A program made the translations under genes and the position numbers. Source: Candidatus Zixiibacteriota bacterium (GTDB lineage: Bacteria; Zixibacteria; MSB-5A5; GN15; JAAZOE01). Taken from it: a stretch of 10,668 nt of DNA. The notes under the pieces were generated by a model, which was given only the letters and a program-made list of their open reading frames with translations, had not been told where the DNA came from and did no database searches. The first letter of the stretch is position 1, and each line of letters begins with the position of its first letter. Positions 1-7,346 of this stretch are shown here, in pieces. The stretch covers positions 1-10,668 of the forward strand of contig JAQVRW010000077.1 of the NCBI GenBank assembly GCA_028700875.1. The letters are read 5' to 3'.

Positions 1-1
1 C

Positions 2-1498
2 ATGGAAATCGGCCAGGTCTATTTGTGGAACGGTCAAACCGATTCCGCCCGGTATTGTTTTCTTCGGGCCGCCAGGATGTCGGATGGGCGGCCGCCGATT
101 CTAACGAGAGTCACCGAGGCATATCAGAAATTGGGTCATTACTCCCTGGAGAAGGAATTTATCGATTCCGCGCGGGTATGGTTTAAAAACCCGGTGCTTC
201 TGGCCGGGCCGATGGGTGATGCTCTGGCGGGTCAGACCGATTACGCCGGGGCGACTCGTGAATACCTCGCGTATATGAACGAAGACTCCGTCGCCGCCGA
301 ATACGGCGCGGGCAAGATCATCGCCTTGATCCAATATCCGGAATCGGCGGAGAAGGTCATAGCCGTAATCGGCGAAGCGTTGAAACAGCAAGTGCGGGAA
401 CCCCGGTTGGCGAACGTCTATGCTCAGGCGTTGATCGAGCAGGACCGGTATGGCGAGGCGTTCGACTTTTTCCGGCAACGTGATAGCGCCCTGAGCAGGT
501 CGGGCAGTGACCTGCTCTATTTCATGCAGGAATGCCGTCGGCGCGGGCGCAACGATTATATCGTAACCGCGGGGAGCTATTTCCTCGAAAAATATCCTTC
601 GTCGGGGCTGGCTGTTCCGGCGCGGTTCTTCTTGATCGACGGCTTGATCGGTTTGGGACAATATGCGGAGGCGGAGAAACTCCTGGATTCGCTTCTGCCG
701 TCCACCCGAACCTCCGACCGCGCGGAAGCTCTCATGAAGGCCGGAGTTCTTCATAAAAACTACCTCAACGGCCCGGACACCGCCGAGACGCTTTTGCGAT
801 CGGCCATACGCATGATCCCCGGTTCGCGATTCGAAATCGACGCCCGCTTGGAATTGGCCGACCTGTTCATTCGGCAACGGCGTCTGGATTCGGCCATCGC
901 CGCATATGACACGCTGCTGGCGCGGGATCTGCCCGATGAAAAAGCCGAAAAGGCGGCATTCCTTCGCGCCGAGACGTTCCTGTTCAAGGGGGAATATGAC
1001 CAGGCGACCGAGAGTTTCCGGGGACTGATCCGGCGCTATCCACGGGGGATGTATGTCAACGATGCCATTCAGGTCGGCATGATCCTCGATGAGGCCCTCG
1101 AAGAAGCGCCCAAGCAGATGGATTTGCTGTCGCAGGCGGAATATTTCCGTTATGTGGGCCGGGCCGATTCTCTGGAGTATTACCTGACCAAAATCTGCCG
1201 GATCGACATCCCCGGCCTGGCCCCGGTGGCCTATCTGCGCCTGGGAGATTTATGGAGCGGACAGAACCGATTCCCGGAGGCTATCGCCGCCGCCGACAGC
1301 CTGGTCGGCAAATACCCGGAATCGTACTTCGCCCCGTTCGGGTTGAAACTGAAAGCCGATATTTTGTGGTTGGACCCGCAGACGAAAGACCAGGCCGCGG
1401 GGATCTACCGCAGCCTGTTGGAACAATACGGAACCTATCCATTTGCCGCAGAAATCAGGGACCGGCTGCGCCGCCCTGATCTGCCTTCGCGCAGCTGA
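2..1498 (+). CDS. Tetratricopeptide-repeat protein, 5' end cut by the window
   Basis: The frame is open from the left edge to a TGA at 1496-1498 (498 codons visible). Alternating helical TPR-type units run through the whole protein: long amphipathic helices with small residues at packing positions. Recurring unit ends such as YPSSGLAVPARF, YPRGMYVNDAI and YPESYFAPFG resemble the proline-linked TPR units of YbgF/BamD-like proteins. The first visible residues (MEIGQVYLWNGQTDSARYCF) are already mid-repeat, and there is no upstream sequence to show a ribosome site. The ATG at base 2 is therefore probably internal and the gene longer. A signal peptide or anchor, if any, lies outside the window. 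TPR arrays are protein-protein scaffolds, and no catalytic motif is visible. A role in envelope assembly is possible but only inferred. It converges with the small gene on the other strand. Confidence 0.85.
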   Translation: MEIGQVYLWNGQTDSARYCFLRAARMSDGRPPILTRVTEAYQKLGHYSLEKEFIDSARVWFKNPVLLAGPMGDALAGQTDYAGATREYLAYMNEDSVAAEYGAGKIIALIQYPESAEKVIAVIGEALKQQVREPRLANVYAQALIEQDRYGEAFDFFRQRDSALSRSGSDLLYFMQECRRRGRNDYIVTAGSYFLEKYPSSGLAVPARFFLIDGLIGLGQYAEAEKLLDSLLPSTRTSDRAEALMKAGVLHKNYLNGPDTAETLLRSAIRMIPGSRFEIDARLELADLFIRQRRLDSAIAAYDTLLARDLPDEKAEKAAFLRAETFLFKGEYDQATESFRGLIRRYPRGMYVNDAIQVGMILDEALEEAPKQMDLLSQAEYFRYVGRADSLEYYLTKICRIDIPGLAPVAYLRLGDLWSGQNRFPEAIAAADSLVGKYPESYFAPFGLKLKADILWLDPQTKDQAAGIYRSLLEQYGTYPFAAEIRDRLRRPDLPSRS

Positions 1499-1504
1499 AT
1501 CATT

Positions 1505-1535
1505 CCCCTCGAAAGGGGTCAATAGGGAGTTTTTT
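1505..1535 (+). terminator. Weak candidate terminator between convergent genes
   Basis: A 5-bp stem (CCCCT at 1505-1509 with AGGGG at 1514-1518, loop CGAA) lies just after the TPR gene stop. A run of six T follows only at 1530-1535. The 11-base gap between stem and T-run makes this a poor intrinsic terminator. The T-run also lies inside the 3' end of the gene on the minus strand. Confidence 0.3.
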
Positions 1536-1764
1536 CCTTGGTGCGAGTTATATCGGTGACCTTGCGTTCCAGGTCGCCGATCCGCTTCTCGTATTTCTCG
1601 ATCCGGCCCGCCTTGATCTTGGTGGTCGTGCGCACCAGTATCGCCAGCGAGATCAGCAGGAAAAGAACGGAATTGATTTTGCGGAAAATCTCACCGTAGT
1701 TGAACATCGCGTCCAAAAAGGCGGCCACGCCCAGCAGGAACAACACGGCACTCCAAAACAGCAT
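1519..1764 (-). CDS. Small two-helix membrane protein with coiled-coil tail (hypothetical)
   Basis: An 81-aa protein. I chose the ATG at 1764 because GGGGAGG sits 5 bases upstream of it on the minus strand; the frame stays open a few codons further upstream, but without such a site. Two hydrophobic segments are visible: residues about 2-21 (LFWSAVLFLLGVAAFLDAMF) and about 30-46 (SVLFLLISLAILVRTTT). A highly charged stretch follows (KAGRIEKYEKRIGDLERKV) with heptad spacing, probably a short coiled coil in the cytoplasm. I do not recognise the family and no catalytic residue stands out. It is transcribed divergently from the duplicated leader region and converges on the TPR gene. It could be a small partner or scaffold of a membrane complex, but nothing in the sequence says which. 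Confidence 0.7.
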   Translation of the reverse strand: MLFWSAVLFLLGVAAFLDAMFNYGEIFRKINSVLFLLISLAILVRTTTKIKAGRIEKYEKRIGDLERKVTDITRTKEKTPY

Positions 1765-1801
1765 ATCTGCCTCCCCAGGCCGCAATCACGTCGTCGATCG
1801 C

Positions 1802-1961
1802 GGCCGAAAATGCCTGAAAAGTGTCAAAAAACAGGCCCATCTACGCCCTGTTTATGGAGAATTTTTCCCCGTTCCCCATATAAGAGATTATCGACGCAGG
1901 AGATGCTTTCTTTAGGAGGTTGTCATGAATCACCCTTTCCGGAGGTCCGAGGCAGGGTTGG
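1802..1961 (+). repeat. Upstream copy of a 249-bp-period duplicated leader
   Basis: Aligned without gaps to 2051-2210, about 100 of 160 positions match by hand count (88 of the first 140). Both copies have the same 123-base distance from GGCCGAAAA to the start codon, the same hairpin position, an AGGAGG ribosome site and a start codon followed by MN-x-PF. This copy has no recognisable -10 box where the downstream copy has TATATT. Similarity fades about 40 bases into the coding part. Confidence 0.8.
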
Positions 1962-2083
1962 ATTGGCCGCCGGACATGAACGAATTGCCGGGACGATGTC
2001 GTTTGCATATCGACGCCCCCTCTTGCAACCCCAACCATGCCGCGAATTTCGGCCGAAAACGCTTGAATAATGTCGGGGAATAG
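1925..2083 (+). CDS. Candidate 52-aa small protein in the upstream leader copy
   Basis: An ATG at 1925 follows TAGGAGG (AGGAGG at 1914-1919) at a normal distance of 5 bases and opens 52 codons to a TAG at 2081-2083. The first residues, MNHPFRRSEAGLD, resemble the start of the downstream membrane protein (MNNPFKGSANGFD), in line with the leader duplication. After about 14 residues the resemblance ends, and the rest is polar, with no hydrophobic helix or known motif. The frame runs through the -35 box of the downstream promoter and stops within the spacer, just before the -10. It may be translated as a leader peptide or small protein, or it may be the decayed start of a duplicated membrane-protein gene. 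The ribosome site is the best evidence for translation. The residue composition (many P, N, R) is not typical of a conserved protein. Confidence 0.4.
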   Translation: MNHPFRRSEAGLDWPPDMNELPGRCRLHIDAPSCNPNHAANFGRKRLNNVGE

Positions 2084-2090
2084 GTATATT
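2063..2090 (+). promoter_or_regulatory. Promoter for the DUF2723 gene
   Basis: A -35 TTGAAT (2063-2068) and a -10 TATATT (2085-2090) are separated by 16 bases. The -10 also reads TATATTTG, which fits the TAnnTTTG box of Bacteroidetes-type promoters. Transcription would begin near 2097, leaving a leader of about 75 bases that contains the hairpin. Confidence 0.6.
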
Positions 2091-2101
2091 TGGGGCTTAT
2101 C

Positions 2102-2129
2102 TATGGAGGACTATCAGGTTTTCTCCATA
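2102..2129 (+). other. Leader RNA hairpin shared by both repeat copies
   Basis: TATGGAG (2102-2108) pairs perfectly with CTCCATA (2123-2129), and a possible G-T pair at 2109/2122 closes a 12-base loop. The equivalent position in the upstream copy (1853-1860 with 1873-1880) keeps 7 of 8 pairs although its loop sequence is different. It lies about 34 bases before the ribosome site, so it could tune translation or RNA stability. I do not recognise a known riboswitch. Confidence 0.45.
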
Positions 2130-2173
2130 AAAGCTGGAATCGATATGGAAAATGCTATCTTCAGGAGGCAGCC

Positions 2174-4978
2174 GTGAACAACCCCTTCAAAGGATCCGCG
2201 AACGGGTTTGACCGAACCAACGCCCTGATCGCCGTTGTCACCGGATTCATCGCCTACATCATCTTCCGGATGACCGTTTCGCCGACCATCAGCTATTGGG
2301 ATTGCGGGGAGTTTCTGGCCTGCGCCCATATCATGGGCAACCCCCATCCACCCGGCTCCCCCCTGTTTATCATCATTGGACGGTTTTTCGACATCCTGCA
2401 TCTGGTCAAGGACGTCGCTTTCCGAATCAATCTGGTTTCGGTTTTCTCCTCCAGCTTCGCCACGTTGTTCGCCTACCTGATTATCGTCCGGCTGGTCACC
2501 AGTTGGTACGTCAACAGCGAACATTACGCCACGGGCCGGATCATCGCCTATGCCTCCGGCGTGGTCGGGGCCCTGTTCATGGCCTTCGGCCGCACCAATT
2601 GGGGCAATTCGGTTGAAGCGGAAGTGTACAGCCTGGCCATGATGATCATGCTGGCCATTTTCTGGCTGGCCATGGTCTGGCGCGACACCCATTACACGCC
2701 CAAAGGACAACGGATCGCCATATTGGTTGCGTTTTTGGCAACCCTGTCGGTCGGGTTGCATCTGACCGTGTTTCTGGTCGTTCCCATCGTTGCCATTATT
2801 TTCTGCCTGAAAGAGAATGCGACGAAAACCGACTGGTTCGTGCTCACCGGGTATGTCATTTTCGAAGTCCTGCTGGTTATGATCATGGCCGGTGATTTCG
2901 CCCGCTATAAAATATATCTGGCGTTGACCGGACTGTTGACGCTCGGCCTGCTGTATTTCCTCCGGCAAAAGATCTACTGGCCGGTGGCCTTTGCCTTCGC
3001 GGCTATGATTCCGATCATCAGCGATTTCTATTCCTTCATGTTCGCCATGATCGGACTTCTGATCGTCACCACGGTCGTCTGGCTGGTCAAACGGCAGATG
3101 CTCTGGCAGGTGGCCATGTTAATGGTAATCGCCGGGTCGATCGGTTGGTCGGTCAACGTTTTCGTGCCCATTCGTTCCACACAGCATCCGCTGATCGACG
3201 AAAACACGCCCTCCCGCAGTTTCAAGACGTTCGTGGATTTCCTCGACCGGAAACAGTACGGCACCATGTCGATGACCGAACGGATGTTCGTCCGGCGCGG
3301 CAGCTGGGCCAATCAGCTCGGCGACCACGCCCGGATGGGGTATTGGAACTTTTTCAAGGAGCAGTATTCCAAATCATCGGTGTTCCCGGTGCTGTTTCTG
3401 ATCGGCCTTTTCGGGTTGGGGAAGCTGGCGTTCAAGCATCCCGCGTGGGGGGCCATGTTCATCGTCTTTGTCTTCATCGCCTCGGTGGGCCTGGTCGTCT
3501 ATATGAATTTCGCCGATGGGACTCAATTCAATGAGGCGACCGGCGACGCCTATCAGGAGGTGCGCGATCGAGATTATTTCTTCACCCCGGCGTTCATGCT
3601 CTTCGGCATGGCGATCGGGTTGGGTATGGGCGCAATCATGGAGACCGTGCGGAAGGCCACCGAGAAACTGGCGCCGCAGAAGCAACGTCTGGCGATCTAT
3701 GCTTCGCTGATTTTGGTGCTGACCCCGATCATCCCGGCGCAGGCCAACTATTTCGCCAACGACCGCTCCAAGAACTATCAGGCCTACGATTACGCCTTCA
3801 ATATGCTCAGTTCCTGCCAGAAGGACGCCATCCTGTTCACCTCGGGGGACAACGACACCTTCCCTCTCTGGGCCATCCAGGGCGTGTATGGGTTCCGCAC
3901 CGATGTCCGGGTGGTCAATTTCTCCCTGCTCAACACCGACTGGTACAACTGGCAGTTGAAACATTACCAAAATGTGCCGATTTCGCTGGCCGACGATCAG
4001 ATTCTATGGAATCCCTATACTCTGCCTGATGGACAGGTGATTCCCAAACCGGACAAGCCGTTCTTCGACCGGGCCCGCAATCGGCAGATGTTTATGATCC
4101 CGATGCCGCTGGACGGCCAGACGGTCAAGGTCGCCTCCATGATGCTGGATGAGATTATCCTGACCAACCGGTGGAAGTACCCGATCTACTTCTCCTCCGC
4201 GGCGGGCGAGATGCGCAATTCGCCGTTGAAGCTTCTGGATCGGTGTTATCGGGAGGGATTGATCCTGCGGTTGTCCCCGGATGACGCCCGGATGGCGTTC
4301 GACGAGCTATCTACCGACAATCTGTTCTACAATGTGTATCAGTTCCGGAATCTCGACGATACCCTCGTGTCACAGGACGAAAACGCCACCGGGATCGCAT
4401 TGGGATACCCCGAAAAAGTGCTCGATTATCATACCTACCTGATGCGCAAGGGCGAAACCGACCGCGCCACCTCGTTGCTGGAATATTTCTGCAAGAAGAT
4501 TCCTTACTATTGGCGCCTCCGTCTGACTCAAATGGACATGTACCGTAAACAGGGCGACAGCCTCAAGGCCATCGCCGCCAAAGATAATCTGCTGGCCTAT
4601 TTGCACGGATTCTTGAACAAAAACCCGGGCAATATCTTCTTCTATCAATTCCTCGGCCTGGTGTACTATACCACCGGAGATCGAGTGCTGGCGGAGCAAT
4701 ATCTCAACGAAGCCTGGGCCATGAATCACGACAAGGAGCCCACGTTCCGGGCACTCCTGGCGCTGTATGCCGAACAACGCCGGGCCAGCGACATGATTCG
4801 CGTGGCCAAGGAGTATAAAGATTATCAGGAGAACGACCAGATGGCCAATGAGGTTATCCGCTCGGCGGACATGCTGATGAAACAGCCGCCGCCCGACGAG
4901 CCGGGGGAATCGGCCGTACCGGCCACGCCCGAGCCGGCGGTTCGGGTGGTGCCGCAGGATCCGGGCGGAGGGCAATAA
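2174..4978 (+). CDS. DUF2723 family polytopic membrane protein (GT-C-like) with C-terminal TPR region
   Basis: A 934-aa protein. I chose GTG at 2174 because AGGAGG stands 5 bases upstream; earlier in-frame starts fall in the leader and promoter. Residues about 17-36 form the first membrane helix. The family signature follows: YWDCGEF (41-47) and NPHPPGSPL (56-64). The acidic residues D43 and E46 sit just after helix 1, where GT-C glycosyltransferases carry their catalytic acids. About ten further hydrophobic segments run to about residue 530. A long soluble part follows, then TPR-like helices (about 752-905) and a proline-rich tail (906-934). Known of the family: DUF2723 proteins are related to protein O-mannosyltransferases and are common in Bacteroidetes and allied phyla. 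Inferred: transfer of a sugar from a lipid carrier to an exported acceptor; the acceptor is not evident. It is transcribed alone, from a duplicated leader to a strong terminator. Confidence 0.9.
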   Translation: MNNPFKGSANGFDRTNALIAVVTGFIAYIIFRMTVSPTISYWDCGEFLACAHIMGNPHPPGSPLFIIIGRFFDILHLVKDVAFRINLVSVFSSSFATLFAYLIIVRLVTSWYVNSEHYATGRIIAYASGVVGALFMAFGRTNWGNSVEAEVYSLAMMIMLAIFWLAMVWRDTHYTPKGQRIAILVAFLATLSVGLHLTVFLVVPIVAIIFCLKENATKTDWFVLTGYVIFEVLLVMIMAGDFARYKIYLALTGLLTLGLLYFLRQKIYWPVAFAFAAMIPIISDFYSFMFAMIGLLIVTTVVWLVKRQMLWQVAMLMVIAGSIGWSVNVFVPIRSTQHPLIDENTPSRSFKTFVDFLDRKQYGTMSMTERMFVRRGSWANQLGDHARMGYWNFFKEQYSKSSVFPVLFLIGLFGLGKLAFKHPAWGAMFIVFVFIASVGLVVYMNFADGTQFNEATGDAYQEVRDRDYFFTPAFMLFGMAIGLGMGAIMETVRKATEKLAPQKQRLAIYASLILVLTPIIPAQANYFANDRSKNYQAYDYAFNMLSSCQKDAILFTSGDNDTFPLWAIQGVYGFRTDVRVVNFSLLNTDWYNWQLKHYQNVPISLADDQILWNPYTLPDGQVIPKPDKPFFDRARNRQMFMIPMPLDGQTVKVASMMLDEIILTNRWKYPIYFSSAAGEMRNSPLKLLDRCYREGLILRLSPDDARMAFDELSTDNLFYNVYQFRNLDDTLVSQDENATGIALGYPEKVLDYHTYLMRKGETDRATSLLEYFCKKIPYYWRLRLTQMDMYRKQGDSLKAIAAKDNLLAYLHGFLNKNPGNIFFYQFLGLVYYTTGDRVLAEQYLNEAWAMNHDKEPTFRALLALYAEQRRASDMIRVAKEYKDYQENDQMANEVIRSADMLMKQPPPDEPGESAVPATPEPAVRVVPQDPGGGQ

Positions 4979-4992
4979 GACGTAAGATGATC

Positions 4993-5011
4993 CCGGCCGG
5001 AAACGGTCCGG
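4993..5011 (+). other. GAAA-capped hairpin after the DUF2723 gene
   Basis: CCGGCCG (4993-4999) pairs with CGG-T-CCGG (5004-5011) over seven base pairs with one bulged T, closed by a GAAA tetraloop. It lies between the stop codon and the terminator, and may protect the 3' end of the transcript. Confidence 0.4.
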
Positions 5012-5027
5012 AAAGAAATCCTGTCAG

Positions 5028-5052
5028 GGGGCGGCTTGCAGCCGCCCCTTTT
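5028..5052 (+). terminator. Strong intrinsic terminator of the DUF2723 gene
   Basis: A perfect 9-bp stem (GGGGCGGCT at 5028-5036 with AGCCGCCCC at 5040-5048), a 3-base loop and TTTT directly after. It lies 50 bases past the stop codon. On the minus strand the hairpin is followed only by a weak T-rich stretch, so it may help end the opposing operon less efficiently. Confidence 0.85.
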
Positions 5053-5083
5053 CATTTGGGGGATAAGGGGCAAGAGCTGAAAC

Positions 5084-6187
5084 TCAGAGGGATTCCGGCG
5101 TTATCCGTCGGCTGATTTCGATAATCAACGCCGCCACGGCGGTATTCGGTTCCACATTCAAGTCGATATCTTCCATGACCGACCCGATCAGCGCGGGGAT
5201 TTTCATCAAGGCTTTCTGATTCACCGGTCGGGCCGCCAAACGTTCCAATTCGCCGACAAAATCGATATTGGCCAGATAGGACTCCCGGGCACCGCTCTGC
5301 AGAAGCATGATATCCCGGAAAAGCGTCTGCCAGGCCGCCAGGATTCGATTCAAACGGAAGCGATCGCCGGTCGGCAGAAGCTCCATCGCTTCCGCGGCCG
5401 CCTCGGTCGTTTCCGCGAGGAATATCCCTTTGAACAGGAGCTTGGCCACTTCGCGATCCTGAGCGTTGTCTTCCTCCGTCAGGTACAGGGCTGTCCCGAG
5501 GGAGCCGTGGCATAGACGGGCCAAAAGCGAGGCCTGTTTTTCATCCTGGCCGGCTTTCTCCACGAGATAATCTTTGATGGCCGAGCCGGCCAACCGGGCG
5601 AAACGGACCCGTCGGCAACGGGAAACGATGGTCGCCGGTATTCGCTCCGGTCGCGAGGTCGTGATGATGATGAGCGTTCGGGACGGCGGTTCCTCCACCA
5701 GCTTCAAGAGCGCATCGGCCGACCCGGACAACATCCGGTCCATCTGTTCGATGATCACCACCCGGAGTCCATCGACCGGCGGTTTCTGTCCCAGGCTCAA
5801 CCTGATCTGGCGAACCGTGGCCACCGGGATCGTCATCTGACGGCGGCCGGTAATCAGGGCGTATGGTTCGGCGATTTTTCGGTTGAGGATTTCCCAGTAG
5901 TTTTCGATTTCTTCGGTATCGCTCCGCGACGGCGGCGTGGGTATGGCGGTAAACAGGTTCGGATATTGCAGCTTGCGAATCTGACGGCAGGGCGGACAGG
6001 TTCCGCAACTGTCGCCATCGATGCGATTGCGGCAATTGAGATAGGCGGCCAAAGCCAGAGCCGCTCCCCATTTGCCCACTCCTTCCGGACCGTAGAAAAG
6101 GAAACTGTTCGGCACGCAATCGCGATCGACCGTCCTGATCAGGATTCGTTTGACCGTCTCTTGTCCCGCCAACGAGTTAAAGTCCAT
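5084..6187 (-). CDS. holB: DNA polymerase III clamp loader, delta' subunit
   Basis: A 367-aa protein, close to the usual delta' length. It begins MDFNSLAGQETVKRIL, the typical AAA+ N-terminus of this family. The nucleotide-binding loop is at 33-40 (GPEGVGKW). A zinc module with Cys52, 61, 64 and 67 follows, then a Walker B-like VVIIEQMD (143-150), and the SRC motif at 189-191 that supplies the arginine finger to the neighbouring clamp-loader subunit. The Walker A lacks the Ser/Thr after the lysine (W40) and Walker B has E147 for the usual D. Delta' often does not hydrolyse ATP, so this fits a structural subunit. I chose the ATG at 6187; it overlaps the end of envC by 11 bases and probably depends on translation of that gene. 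It is the last gene of the operon. A gamma/tau-like protein is less likely on length. Confidence 0.88.
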   Translation of the reverse strand: MDFNSLAGQETVKRILIRTVDRDCVPNSFLFYGPEGVGKWGAALALAAYLNCRNRIDGDSCGTCPPCRQIRKLQYPNLFTAIPTPPSRSDTEEIENYWEILNRKIAEPYALITGRRQMTIPVATVRQIRLSLGQKPPVDGLRVVIIEQMDRMLSGSADALLKLVEEPPSRTLIIITTSRPERIPATIVSRCRRVRFARLAGSAIKDYLVEKAGQDEKQASLLARLCHGSLGTALYLTEEDNAQDREVAKLLFKGIFLAETTEAAAEAMELLPTGDRFRLNRILAAWQTLFRDIMLLQSGARESYLANIDFVGELERLAARPVNQKALMKIPALIGSVMEDIDLNVEPNTAVAALIIEISRRITPESL

Positions 6188-7346
6188 CGATATCCAGCCA
6201 TTCCACCGGGTCGAGATGTTCCCGCCCCTGACGCAATTCAAACCGGACCGTCCCGGTTCCACAGACACCCAGGCGCTGGCCGCTTTGCACCAGATCATCC
6301 GTTTCCACCGTCACCTGCGACAACCCGGCATACGTGGTATAATACCCGTCGTCATGTTGGACGATGACGAAATTCTCGTACCCGCGCAGATTGCCCACAT
6401 AGGCCACCTTTCCCGGCGCGCAGGCGGTGACCGCCCGCGTTCCCGATGCGGGACGAATGTCTATCCCCGGAGAAAATGATTTCAGCTTGGTCTTCTCGTT
6501 GGTTTTCCAACCGAATGAAGAGATGATCCGGCCCTCGATGGGCGGGGTCATATGCCCCCGCCATTGCGTGAAGGCTCCCCCTTCGAACCGAGCCGGTTTC
6601 TTTTCCCCGGTTTTCGCCTTCTGCGCCTTTTCCAGACGCGCGATAATGTCTTCCATCTGACGCGCCGCCTCGGACAATGAGGCCAGCCGATCCTGAAGAA
6701 GACCGGTCTGACGGCGCACGTTGCCCAGACTGGTTTCCTCTTTTTCCTTCAAGGCCAGATCAAGTTTGATCTTGGACTTCTTCTCTTTGCGCAGATGACT
6801 GAGACCGGCGTCGGCCTTCTTCAAGCTGTCGACTTCCCGGGATAGCAGCCGCAGGGATGTTTGGGTCTGGCCGATTTCCCGCGTCGACCCGCCGGTCAGG
6901 GCGGCCAGATAGTGAACCAGCCGCACCTGGGAAACGAACCGGTCGTAATCCCACCATTCAGGGTCGGCGGCTGGCCGGCGATTACGGTAATAATCGACCA
7001 GGACTTTTTTGTACCCTTCTTTTTTGCGCCGAAGACGATCTTCGGTCGAAGCAAGAGACGTCGAGTTCGAGGAGATTTCATCCCGGACGGCCTGCAATTG
7101 TTTTTCCAGCTTGTCGACGACCTGGCGGTTGCGACTGACGCGATCGCCATAGCGATCGACCGTTTTCCGCAGGCGTTTTTCCACGTTTTTTAGGCTGTCG
7201 ACTTTATGTTTCGTCTCCTTCAGCTGGGATTTGATATCCTCCAGCTCTCGGCGGTTATCCTGAAGATGGCTGGCATCGTCTCCGGCAAACGCCGGCGCGG
7301 CCAACAGGACCCACATGATCCCGCACATGAGACCGGTTCGTTTCAT
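6177..7346 (-). CDS. envC: EnvC-like amidase activator: signal peptide, coiled coil, degenerate LytM/M23 domain
   Basis: A 389-aa protein (E. coli EnvC is slightly over 400). An N-terminal signal peptide ends near AFA-GDD (about residue 21). Long charged coiled coils with heptads follow (about 25-120 and 170-250), then a LytM domain at 266-389. The metal and catalytic histidines are replaced: HxGxD reads SPGID (S292, D296 kept), the YxHL-type histidine is G341, and the HxE/HxH-type motif reads VRFELR (R368). That loss is what EnvC-type activators show: they bind and switch on peptidoglycan amidases rather than cut. The start ATG (7346) overlaps the ftsX stop as ATGA. In E. coli, FtsX recruits EnvC through its extracellular loop to the division site, and the gene order here supports the same partnership. 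The amidase partner is not in the window. Confidence 0.85.
   Translation of the reverse strand: MKRTGLMCGIMWVLLAAPAFAGDDASHLQDNRRELEDIKSQLKETKHKVDSLKNVEKRLRKTVDRYGDRVSRNRQVVDKLEKQLQAVRDEISSNSTSLASTEDRLRRKKEGYKKVLVDYYRNRRPAADPEWWDYDRFVSQVRLVHYLAALTGGSTREIGQTQTSLRLLSREVDSLKKADAGLSHLRKEKKSKIKLDLALKEKEETSLGNVRRQTGLLQDRLASLSEAARQMEDIIARLEKAQKAKTGEKKPARFEGGAFTQWRGHMTPPIEGRIISSFGWKTNEKTKLKSFSPGIDIRPASGTRAVTACAPGKVAYVGNLRGYENFVIVQHDDGYYTTYAGLSQVTVETDDLVQSGQRLGVCGTGTVRFELRQGREHLDPVEWLDIDGL

Larger units (their letters stand above)
2051..2210 (+). repeat. Downstream copy of the duplicated leader, feeding the DUF2723 gene
   Basis: This is the partner of 1802-1961, offset by exactly 249 bases. It contains the promoter at 2063-2090, the hairpin at 2102-2129, the AGGAGG at 2163-2168 and the GTG start at 2174. 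The arms of the hairpin are well kept between the copies (8/10 in each flanking block), while the loop between them is not (2/10). Confidence 0.8.

Noticed and set aside
101..877. Long open frame antisense to the TPR gene
   Set aside because: The plus-strand frame has clear TPR structure; the antisense product shows no recognisable domain.
1820..1850. TTGACA on the minus strand within the first repeat as promoter of the small membrane protein
   Set aside because: No acceptable -10 box occurs at 15-19 bases downstream on that strand.
2114..2968. Long open frame antisense to the DUF2723 gene
   Set aside because: It shadows a gene with clear family signatures and a good ribosome site. Its product is rich in Q, G, D and H, typical of antisense reading of membrane-protein codons.
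6188..6298. Earlier start for the delta' subunit
   Set aside because: The extra residues read through envC coding sequence and do not resemble the family; the ATG at 6187 begins the standard AAA+ N-terminus.
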